From Saprospiraceae bacterium (GTDB lineage: Bacteria > Bacteroidota > Bacteroidia > Chitinophagales > Saprospiraceae), in contig BQJU01000001.1 of the NCBI GenBank assembly GCA_021604865.1, positions 186,001 to 250,000 on the forward strand: 64,000 nt of DNA. Reading direction: 5' to 3'. Position 1 is the stretch's first letter, and every line of letters starts with the position of its first letter. The notes beneath the pieces were generated by a model. That model was not told the DNA's origin and searched no databases. It worked only from the letters and a program-made list of their open reading frames with translations. Below are positions 10,577 through 19,325 of the stretch, piece by piece. Position numbers and translations under genes: made by a program.

Positions 10577-12007
10577 ATGAAAAAAGATATGCGCCAACTA
10601 CTGGAGACTGAGCAAAAAGCACTCGAAATCAATCTAAACGACGCCATCTACGGCACCTTTGCGGAAATTGGAGCCGGGCAGGAAGTGGCCCGCTACTTTT
10701 TTCAGGTAGGCGGTGCAGCGGGCACTATCGCCAAGACCATGTCGGCTTACGATAAGATTTATTCCGATAATATTTATGGTCCTGAGCCTAGTGGTCGTTA
10801 CGTTTGTGAAGCGCGTCTTTACAAAATGTTGGATCATGAATATGAATTGATGCACTCTCGGCTGCAAAATGAGCGGTTGGATACCAATTTTTTTGTGTTT
10901 GCCGATACGGTTTCTGCCATTAATTTCCAGAGGACAATCAAGGGTGACGGTTGGCTGGGCATCCGCTTTCAGTTGGACCCAGATGGCGAACCCAACGATA
11001 TTGTGCTGCATGTACGTATGCTGGACAACGACAATCAACTTCAGCAGCAGGCCATTGGCATTTTGGGCGTCAATCTGATTTACGCCTGTTTTCAATTTAA
11101 TAACAATCCGGAAATACTGGTACAATCGTTGGTGGACAACTTGCGAGGGCGTGTCAAAATTGACATGATCCGCATTACAGGACCGGAATTTGAGCATATT
11201 GACAACCGGCTGCTTAGTCTGTGGTTGGTTAAACACGGATTGACGGAGGTCGCCATGTTTGGCCCTGACGGGCGCAATTTACATGCATCAGAGTTTTTGT
11301 ACAAGCGTGATGTGTTGGTCGTAAGGGGGAGCTATCGTCCGGTAACGTTGGTCAATCAGGACATGATCAAAACCAGTTACCAGCAGTTTAGGAGTGAATC
11401 AAAGGTCAATCCCAAAAAGACCATTTTGCTAACCGAAATCACCATGGATAACTTGTGTACGGATGGTGAATTAGATGAGCGCGACTTCCTCGACCGGGCT
11501 GAGTTGCTTAATACATTAGGACAAACCGTCGTTATTTCTGATTGTGAGCAGCATCAAAAACTAATCAGCTACCTGGCTGATTATCGAGTGCAACAATTGG
11601 GGTTAGTAGTGGGGGTACGACCGCTTCTGGATATGATCAACGCAAAGTATTACGAGAATATGGACGACCGCTTATTAGCCGCTTTTGGTGAGTTATTTAC
11701 CCGCAACGTTAAGCTGTACGTCTATCCGGCCATGCAAGAGGGGAGTGCTGAATTAATGACGGCTCATAATTTACCGATCCCTGAGGGGGTGAAATTCTTG
11801 TATCGTCATTTGCTGGACAACCGCCAGATTGTGGATGTTGAGGGTTATGATGTTGACCTCCTACACATTTTCTCCAAACAAGTGTTGACTATGCTGCGCA
11901 ATGGAGACAGCGAATGGGAAAAGATGGTTCCCACAAAAGTCGCCAAACTCATCAAGGAAAAATACTTGTTTGGATACCCCTGCGAAATACTGGAGTTTGA
12001 ATATTAA
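10577..12007 (+). CDS. Conserved protein of unknown function (476 aa)
   Basis: I recognise this as a conserved Bacteroidota protein but cannot give it a function. The N-terminus reads LLETEQKALEINL, then IYGTFAEIGAGQEVARYFF and GGAAGTIAKTMSAYD, the best-conserved block from memory of relatives. There is no signal peptide or membrane segment, so it is probably cytoplasmic. Some database relatives carry a nicotinate-nucleotide adenylyltransferase label as I recall; I see no HxGH nucleotidyltransferase motif and would not transfer it. A TAAATTTG -7-like box (10562-10569) ends seven bases before the ATG, so if used the leader would be extremely short. The gene diverges from mnmG and is followed by a 9-bp hairpin directly after its stop codon. 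Confidence 0.85.
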   Translation: MKKDMRQLLETEQKALEINLNDAIYGTFAEIGAGQEVARYFFQVGGAAGTIAKTMSAYDKIYSDNIYGPEPSGRYVCEARLYKMLDHEYELMHSRLQNERLDTNFFVFADTVSAINFQRTIKGDGWLGIRFQLDPDGEPNDIVLHVRMLDNDNQLQQQAIGILGVNLIYACFQFNNNPEILVQSLVDNLRGRVKIDMIRITGPEFEHIDNRLLSLWLVKHGLTEVAMFGPDGRNLHASEFLYKRDVLVVRGSYRPVTLVNQDMIKTSYQQFRSESKVNPKKTILLTEITMDNLCTDGELDERDFLDRAELLNTLGQTVVISDCEQHQKLISYLADYRVQQLGLVVGVRPLLDMINAKYYENMDDRLLAAFGELFTRNVKLYVYPAMQEGSAELMTAHNLPIPEGVKFLYRHLLDNRQIVDVEGYDVDLLHIFSKQVLTMLRNGDSEWEKMVPTKVAKLIKEKYLFGYPCEILEFEY

Positions 12008-12009
12008 CC

Positions 12010-12037
12010 TTCTTTGACCACTGGATTTGTCAAAGAA
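12010..12037 (+). repeat. Hairpin carrying the recurrent 12-mer TTTGTCAAAGAA
   Basis: TTCTTTGAC (12010-12018) pairs with GTCAAAGAA (12029-12037) around a 10-base loop, starting three bases after the preceding stop. The right side contains TTTGTCAAAGAA (12026-12037), which recurs at 51973-51984 and 53864-53875. It could act as a terminator, but no T tract follows. Confidence 0.6.
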
Positions 12038-12047
12038 CCAATATTAA

Positions 12048-12866
12048 ATGCATAAAAAACCTATGAAAAACATGCTTTCCTGTCTGGCTCTAATCCTTGC
12101 CGCTTGTAGTAACCCGGGGGCTTCTGCGAATCAGGGCGCAGTAAAACAAGATACCATGAATGCCGCTAAGGCCGTCGATAATCCTTCAGTGGTAACTACT
12201 GACACCAGTTTCACACTTGACTATCTAACCGGTCATTTTGATCCTGCTAAACATCCCGATTTTACTAGGATTGATGATCAATACGCCGACAAAATCGGCT
12301 TGTATTTGCGTAAAGATGCCTATGAAAAATTCCTGGAAATGTATGCCGCCGCTGAAAAAGAAGGCATCAAACTGATCATCCGTTCAGCTACCCGAAATTT
12401 TGACTACCAAAAACGCATCTGGGAAAATAAATGGGAAGGAAATCAAAGTCTGGAGGGCGGAGAGAATGCCTCTAAAGCTTATCCTGAAGCCAAAGAACGG
12501 GCGCTGGCCATCCTTCGTTATAGCTCAATGCCCGGAACCTCCCGCCATCACTGGGGTACGGATATAGATTTGAACTCCTTTAACAATAGTTATTTTGATC
12601 AGGGAGCCGGTAAAGCCATTTATGATTGGCTACAGGACCATGCCTCAGAATACGGCTTTTGCCAGCCTTATACTGCCGGTCGACCACATGGGTATAATGA
12701 AGAACGCTGGCACTGGTCCTATCTCCCTATTGCTCGACAACTCACTCATTTGGCGAAAGCCAGCTTAAAAGATGACAACATCAAGGGATTTAAGGGAGAT
12801 GAAGCCGCCAAAGCTATTGGCGTAGTGGAAAAGTATGTTTTGGGGATCAATGCGGCGTGTTTGTAA
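12048..12866 (+). CDS. VanY-type D-alanyl-D-alanine carboxypeptidase lipoprotein (peptidase M15B)
   Basis: Predicted zinc peptidase that trims D-Ala or related ends of peptidoglycan stem peptides. The N-terminus is a lipoprotein signal with lipobox LAAC (Cys20 counting from 12048), then a low-complexity linker, so the enzyme should be anchored in an envelope membrane. The M15 zinc-site motifs are present: SRHHWGTDIDLN (about residues 162-173, supplying His and Asp) and ERWHWSY (about 222-228, supplying the last His). ATG 12063 is an equally possible start that leaves the lipobox intact. It lies 40 bases after the preceding gene on the same strand, with a hairpin between them. Whether the substrate is D-Ala-D-Ala or an endopeptidase bond cannot be told from sequence. 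Confidence 0.88.
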   Translation: MHKKPMKNMLSCLALILAACSNPGASANQGAVKQDTMNAAKAVDNPSVVTTDTSFTLDYLTGHFDPAKHPDFTRIDDQYADKIGLYLRKDAYEKFLEMYAAAEKEGIKLIIRSATRNFDYQKRIWENKWEGNQSLEGGENASKAYPEAKERALAILRYSSMPGTSRHHWGTDIDLNSFNNSYFDQGAGKAIYDWLQDHASEYGFCQPYTAGRPHGYNEERWHWSYLPIARQLTHLAKASLKDDNIKGFKGDEAAKAIGVVEKYVLGINAACL

Positions 12867-12906
12867 TGGTGAGTGTGGTTGGAACAAGTGGCGGATTCTG
12901 CATCTT

Positions 12907-12988
12907 GACCTGACACCTCGCACCTGACTCCTGACTCCTGATACCTGACACCTCGCACCTGACTCCTCGCACCTGACACCTGACACCT
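12907..12988 (-). repeat. Heptamer tandem array downstream of purF (11 full units plus AGGTC)
   Basis: Read on the minus strand, six bases after the PurF stop codon, 11 heptamers follow in perfect phase: seven-base units of the form AGG(A/T)(G/A)(T/C)(C/G), mostly AGGTGTC, AGGTGCG and AGGAGTC. The array ends with the truncated unit AGGTC at 12907-12911. It fills most of the space between the convergent vanY-like and purF genes. Small open frames across it (for example 12746-12991 minus) are translations of the repeat. The matching array is at 46186-46295. Confidence 0.95.
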
Positions 12989-12994
12989 CATTAC

Positions 12995-14887
12995 CTAATA
13001 CGCCCTCACATCCTTGCCTTCCATAAAATAGATAAAGGCGCGATTGATGATTCGATTGCCGCCTGGAGTGGGATAATTCCCCGAAAAATACCAATCGCCA
13101 TTATTGTTTGGACAAGCTTTTTGCAGGCCTTCGATGGTTTGGTAAATGACCTCCACTTTAGGTTTTATGCCTTCGGGTGTGATAATTTCGGCTATTTTTT
13201 TGGAAACCTTCTCATAGGGAAATTCATCATAAAGGCGCTGCACCTCATTTTTAATTTCTTCTTTAGGTAAGTGTTCCTGGGCCTTACAGCGTTTATAGGC
13301 CTCTTTAAGGAGGTGCTCTTTTTTCTTCTCCTTTAGCAATTCGACTAAAGCCCTAAAGGCAACAAATTCCTTCATCTTAGACATATCGATGCCATAACAA
13401 TCGGGAAAACGAATTTGGGGTGCTGAAGATATGATGACTATCTTTTTGGGCCGTAATCTGGAAACGATCTGAATGATGCTGTCTCGCATAGTGGTGCCTC
13501 GTACGATCGAATCATCAAGAAGTACCAGGGTATCTTTTTCATTTTTTACAATGCCATAGGTGACATCATAGACGTGAGAAACCATTGCTCCACGGGAAGT
13601 GGTATCGGCAATAAAAGTGCGTTGCTTGGCGTCTTTTACCACAATTTTTTCAACCCTTGGTTTGAGAGACAGTATTTTTTCGAGTTTTTTGGGTTTTAAG
13701 TCCTTGCCCAGTTTGAGGATTTTTTCCTGCTTGTATTCCGCCAGGCGCTTTTCTACACCTTCTATTAATCCGAGAAATGCTGTTTCTGCTGTATTGGGGA
13801 TAAATGAAAAAACGGTGTTTTTGTAATCATAATCTACCGCTTTCAGCACGGCATCGGTTAACATCTCGCCCAGCTTTTTCCGTTCGAGATATATGTCGCG
13901 ATCCGTGCCTCGCGAGAAGTAAATACGTTCAAAAGAGCAGGCCGATCGGGTTCTTGGTTCTATAAAAGGTTTTTCTTCGATCAGGCCATGGCATTTGATA
14001 ATCAGGGCGTGACCAGGAGTCAGTTCTTTTACTTTATCAACATGAACATTAAAAGCCGTCTGAATGGCTGGGCGTTCGGAAGCAACCACGGCAATTTCAT
14101 CATCATGGTAATAAAAAGCAGGGCGGATACCGGCAGGATCACGCATGACAAAAGCATCACCGTGTCCGATCAGACCAGCCATTACATAACCACCGTCAAA
14201 TTTCCGACTGGCTCGTTTTAGTAAACGCTGGATATCCAGATTTTCAAAAATAAAGTCGTTGATTTCGGCATTGCTATAGCCGTCAGGCTTGTACCAGGTA
14301 TGCAGGCGTTGCACTTCATCATCCAGGAAATGACCAATTTTTTCCAGTACGGTCACTGTATCCGACTTTTCTTTAGGGTACTGGCCCAGGTCGAGTAACT
14401 CCTCAAAGAGCTCATCTACATTGGTTAAGTTGAAATTGCCTGCCAGGATAAGGTTTCTAGAAATCCAGTTATTTTGTCGCAGAAAAGGATGGCAGGTTTC
14501 GATTACATTTTCGCCATGTGTCCCGTAACGCAAGTGGCCAAGCAGTAATTCACCGGTATAAGGTAGGTTGGCTTTCAACCATTCAGGATTGTTCAGTTTT
14601 TCCGCGGACAATTTCCCAAACCGCTTAAAAACGTGCCGGAACAAATCATCCAAGTAATTGGAAGCATTGCTGCGCCGTCGACTAATGTATTTGGTGCCAG
14701 TTTGTGGATTTAGCTTAATGGTGGCCATGCCTGCACCATCCTGACCTCTATTGCGTTGCTTTTGCATCAACAGCTGTAGCTTGTTTAGGCCATAGAGCGC
14801 CGTGCCATATTTCTTGTGGTAATAATCAAGAGGTTTGAGCAAACGAATCAATGCAATTCCACATTCGTGTTTAATGAAGTCGCTCAT
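12995..14887 (-). CDS. purF: Amidophosphoribosyltransferase, long Bacteroidota form (PurF-like)
   Basis: Predicted first enzyme of purine synthesis: glutamine plus PRPP to 5-phosphoribosylamine. The N-terminal class II glutamine amidotransferase domain starts HECGIALIRL, so the likely nucleophile is Cys9 and exposing it would require removal of an 8-residue leader; NRGQDGAG and the LGHLRYGTHG block are intact. The phosphoribosyltransferase part has the PRPP-binding motif LVLLDDSIVRGTT (about residue 440). At 630 residues it is about 120 longer than E. coli PurF, with extra Lys/Glu-rich segments around 365-400 and 490-560 and a conserved C-terminal tail (NGDWYFSGNYPTPGGNR). Bacteroidota may carry a second, standard-length PurF, so this copy might be a specialised paralogue; none is in the window. 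A heptamer array starts six bases after the stop. Confidence 0.85.
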   Translation of the reverse strand: MSDFIKHECGIALIRLLKPLDYYHKKYGTALYGLNKLQLLMQKQRNRGQDGAGMATIKLNPQTGTKYISRRRSNASNYLDDLFRHVFKRFGKLSAEKLNNPEWLKANLPYTGELLLGHLRYGTHGENVIETCHPFLRQNNWISRNLILAGNFNLTNVDELFEELLDLGQYPKEKSDTVTVLEKIGHFLDDEVQRLHTWYKPDGYSNAEINDFIFENLDIQRLLKRASRKFDGGYVMAGLIGHGDAFVMRDPAGIRPAFYYHDDEIAVVASERPAIQTAFNVHVDKVKELTPGHALIIKCHGLIEEKPFIEPRTRSACSFERIYFSRGTDRDIYLERKKLGEMLTDAVLKAVDYDYKNTVFSFIPNTAETAFLGLIEGVEKRLAEYKQEKILKLGKDLKPKKLEKILSLKPRVEKIVVKDAKQRTFIADTTSRGAMVSHVYDVTYGIVKNEKDTLVLLDDSIVRGTTMRDSIIQIVSRLRPKKIVIISSAPQIRFPDCYGIDMSKMKEFVAFRALVELLKEKKKEHLLKEAYKRCKAQEHLPKEEIKNEVQRLYDEFPYEKVSKKIAEIITPEGIKPKVEVIYQTIEGLQKACPNNNGDWYFSGNYPTPGGNRIINRAFIYFMEGKDVRAY

Positions 14888-15070
14888 CAGTTATTTGGCT
14901 TTACTGGAAAAACGGTTAAAAAGCCTTTTGTTTCCCCATCTACCGAAGAATCGCATTTGCTTTTCTTCGGGCATTTTTAAATTAAAGCCACAAATTTCAA
15001 CTAAATAAATGACCTCACAAAATTGATTTTGATTTTTATGCACATATTGCCTCCAAACTAGCGCTCAGGT

Positions 15071-17719
15071 CTAATCAAAAGAAATCCAGTCAAGGTTAGA
15101 AGCCACACCAATCAGGACTCCAAAGTCTTGATATTTGCCATCCTGAAAGGAAACGGCTGCTTCAAGACGGAAAAACCGGAAGATATTATCCAATGAATAA
15201 CCCACCTCGAAATAGTTTTTTGAACTAGGTGTAGCCAGATAATTGACAAATACATTTTCCTTAAGCCCCATCAGCCACACTTCCGGAATTTGTGTAAACA
15301 AAAATTTCCTGAACTGGTAATGCAGGTGAAGGGATGCAAATTTATCTTTAGTACTGTACCGGTAATAGTCCAACAAGCGGAAACTTCCTACCGGGTCGGC
15401 CATCACCAAAGCTACCCTATTGCCGGGAAAGTGTTTATAATCTGCAAATCCGACATTATTATCATTAAGAAAAATTCCGGCATTGGCTTTAAAGTCGATT
15501 TTACCACGGGCACCCATCTTGAAGGCGTGTTTGAAGGTGAAATCCAGCATGTCATAATCGACTTCGCTTTCCAATAAACCTTTGATTCCCTTGCGGTATG
15601 TCAGGGAGATGGTCGGTGAAGAGCGAGCAATCAAACTTTTTTCGCCGTTTCTTATCCGGTATTTTTGCCAGGGTTGTCCTTCTACACCTATCGTAATTAC
15701 TGCCGCTTTTTCCGTTTCCGGAAATGGATAAATAGTTTCGTCATTAAGCGGCACATTGGGCGAATACTGCCGGTCGTCCTTGTTAAACCAGGTTTGTGTG
15801 GTATTGTTATTCAGGGTATAACGTTTGGCCCATTCTCCTTTGGCGGTCAGGCTCCAGTTTTCTTTGACTTTCCATTTATAATCGGCCTTGACAAAATCCT
15901 TTTCATACAGACTGATATAATTGCGTTCCTCTATCAGGTTGACGTACATATTGACGATCTGACTGATGGGATTCTGTTCATTGTATTGAAAGATATAACG
16001 CCCCCCCTGGACTAGAAGCTCGCTCTGTTTTAGTTTTTCTCCGTGGCGATACTTCAGTTCTCCCATGCCTGTGAATTTATCGCGCGCAAAAGAATAGCGA
16101 GGGATTGCTGCAAGCGAAAATCGATGGTCATTTTTATTATTGGTATAGGTCAGCCGGGTATGAGTATTGAAGCCTTCCACCGGATTGAAACGCGTACGCC
16201 AAAGTGGGCTATCATAAGTAAAGTATTGTTTTTCTCCCAACTTAAAGTTAGTCCCAAACAACAAGTCTGAAACAAAACCGAGTCCAGCGCTTTTTCGTTT
16301 ATTTCGTTTGTTGTCTATCTCCATTTGAAGAGAATCACCTTCTGCTTTGGCTACCTCCACTTTGGCTAGACTGTCTTCACGTTCATATCCGCGTACCTCA
16401 TAGAGGGTCAATGGCACTGGCCGAATTTCAGCCCAATAGGAGGAATCTCTTTTGGTTGCCAATGAATCTACTTTATATTCCCGCTCCATCACAACCTCCG
16501 GTTCTTCCTGTTCTTTGCGTTCTTCCTTTTCATATTCTTTCATCAGCTTACGCAAATCTTTTCGCGTCAATTCTTGACCGCTCGTTAATTTTTCCGTGAT
16601 ATCGGCACTCTTTTTGCCTTCCTGTTTTTGTTGCTTAAGCTGTTGGGCCAGTTCTTTTTCAATGGTTTCATCTACTACCTGAAAATCCGCCTCCAGCTCC
16701 GGGTTGAGCTCAATTTGGTAATTGCTTACAGTAGCCAGGTATCCATATTCAAAAGCAAAACCAAGCACACTGCCTTCTACATCAATCTTATGACTGACCG
16801 GTAGCCAGGCCTTGTCTTCAATGGGGGCATAAATTTGGTTGATGTTGAATTCAATGCCCATTTTATAAGTTTTCAATGAAAGGCTATGGATACTCCACTG
16901 GTCCTCGACAATGTAGATTTCTCCTTCAAAAACATTTTCACCCCGACTGCGGGGAATAACCCGTATTTTATTGACACCATAACCCCGATCTACAAAATAT
17001 CCCCCCAATTCAAAACGGTAATAACCAAAAGCTTTGGGGGAAAGTGGCGAAATGGCATCCGCAATATCTGGTTGATAAAAGCTACTGTTGATGTACTCAT
17101 TCGGACTGGTAGAATTGTCATTGCCTTGAGTATAGATGGAAATGACCGTTTCCTTAAAAATATCTGGTCGATGGTATTCTATTTTACTGACCGATTCGCT
17201 CACAAAGGCGATAGAAGAATCAATTCCTTCTTTTTTAATGGCCCCTCTTAGGAAGAAGGGCGATTTTTTCAATCGTCCTGAACCTTTCATATATACCTGG
17301 GCCTCGTAACTATCAATCTGCTGCCGGTGGTAACTGGCTTTGGCAATTGCCTTGCGCATCACCGTGTAGGCCGGATCTTCCCGGCCCTCAAAGACCTCTA
17401 CGGTTTCCAGATCGAGCACTTGTTCTTTCAGTTGGACATTAAACTCTTTCAGCAATGATCCAACAGCTACCTTTTTGACAACTGTTTCGTATCCCAGATA
17501 TTGAAAAATGAAGGTATAATTGCCCGGGTCCAGGCGTATTTCAAAATAGCCCTCCACATTAGTAGTGGTTCCCGTTCCCGTTTCCTGCACAAAAATGGTG
17601 GCGTATTCCAGCGCTTTGCCATTGGTATCTGTGATATAACCTTTCAATCCACCAGCCAAAAGGCTGATACTGCCAATGATTAAAAATAAGAGGGTATTTA
17701 GGCCTTTAAGAGCATTCAT
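15071..17719 (-). CDS. DUF5686 outer-membrane protein with N-terminal carboxypeptidase-regulatory-like domain
   Basis: An 882-residue envelope protein of a family common in Bacteroidota. A signal peptide (about residues 1-22) is followed by a CarboxypepD_reg-like beta-sandwich (about 23-110: GYITDTNGKALEYATIFV...FQYLGYE), the fold that also precedes many TonB-dependent receptors. Residues 110-360 are the conserved DUF5686 core. A charged, probably coiled segment (about 360-430, rich in Lys, Glu and Gln) is an insertion of uncertain role. The C-terminal half alternates in the manner of an outer-membrane beta-barrel. The biochemical function is unknown. It is a single gene, with more than 170 bases of non-coding sequence on each side. 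Confidence 0.85.
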   Translation of the reverse strand: MNALKGLNTLLFLIIGSISLLAGGLKGYITDTNGKALEYATIFVQETGTGTTTNVEGYFEIRLDPGNYTFIFQYLGYETVVKKVAVGSLLKEFNVQLKEQVLDLETVEVFEGREDPAYTVMRKAIAKASYHRQQIDSYEAQVYMKGSGRLKKSPFFLRGAIKKEGIDSSIAFVSESVSKIEYHRPDIFKETVISIYTQGNDNSTSPNEYINSSFYQPDIADAISPLSPKAFGYYRFELGGYFVDRGYGVNKIRVIPRSRGENVFEGEIYIVEDQWSIHSLSLKTYKMGIEFNINQIYAPIEDKAWLPVSHKIDVEGSVLGFAFEYGYLATVSNYQIELNPELEADFQVVDETIEKELAQQLKQQKQEGKKSADITEKLTSGQELTRKDLRKLMKEYEKEERKEQEEPEVVMEREYKVDSLATKRDSSYWAEIRPVPLTLYEVRGYEREDSLAKVEVAKAEGDSLQMEIDNKRNKRKSAGLGFVSDLLFGTNFKLGEKQYFTYDSPLWRTRFNPVEGFNTHTRLTYTNNKNDHRFSLAAIPRYSFARDKFTGMGELKYRHGEKLKQSELLVQGGRYIFQYNEQNPISQIVNMYVNLIEERNYISLYEKDFVKADYKWKVKENWSLTAKGEWAKRYTLNNNTTQTWFNKDDRQYSPNVPLNDETIYPFPETEKAAVITIGVEGQPWQKYRIRNGEKSLIARSSPTISLTYRKGIKGLLESEVDYDMLDFTFKHAFKMGARGKIDFKANAGIFLNDNNVGFADYKHFPGNRVALVMADPVGSFRLLDYYRYSTKDKFASLHLHYQFRKFLFTQIPEVWLMGLKENVFVNYLATPSSKNYFEVGYSLDNIFRFFRLEAAVSFQDGKYQDFGVLIGVASNLDWISFD

Positions 17720-17945
17720 AGAAGGTAGGTTGTTTTGAAATAATGAGCATAATTATGATTCCCAGCACGTTTTTTGAATATCAGTCCCTCAAAGGTGTTG
17801 GTTTCCTGGAAAAAGATCAAACTTTTTAGGTGAAATCAATTCCTGACCAGTTTAAGCTAGGAAATTAACCTATCAATAGACTTTCGAAGCAGGTAAAAAG
17901 TTGTATAAATCTCTATCTTTAGCGGTAGAACCAATATCTGTTATT

Positions 17946-18188
17946 ATGAATTTATTATACTTTTTACTGATTGGAGGTGTTGCCGGTTGGCTGGGCGGGC
18001 AAATTATGAAAGGCTCAGGGTTTGGCTTATTAGGTAATATAGCCGTAGGCATTATTGGGGGCATCCTGGGTGGATGGCTGTTTGGTCTCCTTGGGGTGTA
18101 TACAGGGGGCGGAATGATAGGCAGCATTATAACTGCTGCCGGTGGAGCTATTGTATTGCTTTGGCTGGCTAGATTACTAAAATTTTAA
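17946..18188 (+). CDS. GlsB/YeaQ/YmgE-family small membrane protein
   Basis: An 80-residue, almost wholly hydrophobic protein with three Gly-rich transmembrane helices (LIGGVAGWLGGQIMKGSG, then LLGNIAVGIIGGILGGWLFG, then a C-terminal helix). This matches the transglycosylase-associated GlsB/YeaQ/YmgE family, which in other bacteria is induced by envelope or osmotic stress; its molecular role is not settled. I chose ATG 17946 because the upstream in-frame residues are not hydrophobic and the family starts at this methionine. It ends nine bases before the VWA gene on the same strand, so the two may be co-transcribed. Confidence 0.85.
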   Translation: MNLLYFLLIGGVAGWLGGQIMKGSGFGLLGNIAVGIIGGILGGWLFGLLGVYTGGGMIGSIITAAGGAIVLLWLARLLKF

Positions 18189-18197
18189 CCATTTTGA

Positions 18198-19325
18198 ATG
18201 TTGGAGGATCACATTCAAAAATGGCGATTAATCCTTGGCGACAAAGCCAATCCGGAAGGAGATATTTCACTTGAAGGAGACTTAAAGGGCATTGATCGGG
18301 TATTGGAAGCCTTGTATGATAGCACCCGGAATTCTGGTTTGGGGAGCTCTTCGCCTAATGTTAACCGTTGGCTTGGAGATATCCGAAAATATTTTCCTAC
18401 TTCTGTGGTGCAATTGATGCAAAAAGACGCTATTGAACGGCTGCAGCTAGAGCAAATGTTGCTGGAACCTGAACTACTGGATGCGGTGGAACCAGATATT
18501 CATTTGGTGGGTACACTTTTGTCACTCAATAAAATTATGCCGGTCAAAACCAGAGAGTCGGCTAGAAATGTCGTACGTAAGGTGGTTGAAAAACTGGAAC
18601 GTAAACTAACTAATCCGCTGCAACAAGCCATTAAAGGTAGTTTGAGCCGCTCCGTTCGCAATTTGCGACCCAAATTCAACGAAATCAATTGGCATCGAAC
18701 CATTCAGGCCAACCTGCGCCACTATCAAAAGGAATTTAATGCCATCATTCCAGAAAGGCTTATTGGTTATGGCCGTAAGGGACAGAAACTTCGGCATATC
18801 ATTATGCTACAGGACCAAAGCGGGTCAATGGCCTCTTCCGTGGTGCATTCTGGCGTGCTGGCATGTATTATGGCAGGGCTAAGTTCTGTACGGACTCACC
18901 TCGTCGTTTTTGATACTGCTGTGGTAGACCTTTCCGACCAGCTTGGCGATCCAGTAGATGTATTGTTCGCCACTCAATTGGGAGGAGGTACTGACATTAA
19001 CCGGGGACTGGCTTACGCCGAACAACTCATCGAAAATCCAGCGGATACAATCCTGGTGTTGATCAGTGACTTATACGAAGGGGGCAATAAATTGGAATTC
19101 CTGCTCCGGGCGGCGCGGATCAAAGAGCGAGGGGTTCAATTCATTGCCTTGCTGGCATTAAGTGACCAAGGGGCTCCTATTTATGATAAAGAAATGGCCA
19201 TGCAGTTTGCCAACCTGGAGATTCCCACTTTTGCCTGTACCCCAAATCAATTCCCAGAGTTGATGGCCGCAGCAATCAAAAAGGAAAGCATTGCCGTTTA
19301 CAGGCAGCTATTCAATATGAGTTGA
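18198..19325 (+). CDS. VWA domain (CoxE-like) protein without a MoxR partner nearby
   Basis: A 375-residue cytoplasmic protein. Residues 1-190 are helical and charged; residues 200-370 are a von Willebrand A domain with an intact metal-ion site: DQSGSM (about 206-211), a Thr in GGGTDINRG (about 262-270) and the Asp of ISDLYEGG (about 290). The sequence fits the CoxE-like VWA group, usually encoded beside a MoxR AAA+ ATPase and proteins such as DUF5682. Here the neighbours are a GlsB-like protein and an M20 peptidase, and the only MoxR in the window (31452) belongs to a different operon. Its 3' end overlaps the convergent M20 gene by 28 bases. Function unknown. Confidence 0.85.
   Translation: MLEDHIQKWRLILGDKANPEGDISLEGDLKGIDRVLEALYDSTRNSGLGSSSPNVNRWLGDIRKYFPTSVVQLMQKDAIERLQLEQMLLEPELLDAVEPDIHLVGTLLSLNKIMPVKTRESARNVVRKVVEKLERKLTNPLQQAIKGSLSRSVRNLRPKFNEINWHRTIQANLRHYQKEFNAIIPERLIGYGRKGQKLRHIIMLQDQSGSMASSVVHSGVLACIMAGLSSVRTHLVVFDTAVVDLSDQLGDPVDVLFATQLGGGTDINRGLAYAEQLIENPADTILVLISDLYEGGNKLEFLLRAARIKERGVQFIALLALSDQGAPIYDKEMAMQFANLEIPTFACTPNQFPELMAAAIKKESIAVYRQLFNMS

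Noticed and set aside
12746-13094. Two overlapping minus-strand open frames between the VanY-like gene and purF
   Set aside because: They are translations of the heptamer array (repeated VSGVR/SQVRG patterns) and overlap real genes at both ends.
17873-18127. 84-residue minus-strand frame opposite the GlsB-like gene
   Set aside because: Pro-rich shadow of the Gly-rich plus-strand gene, whose family is clear.
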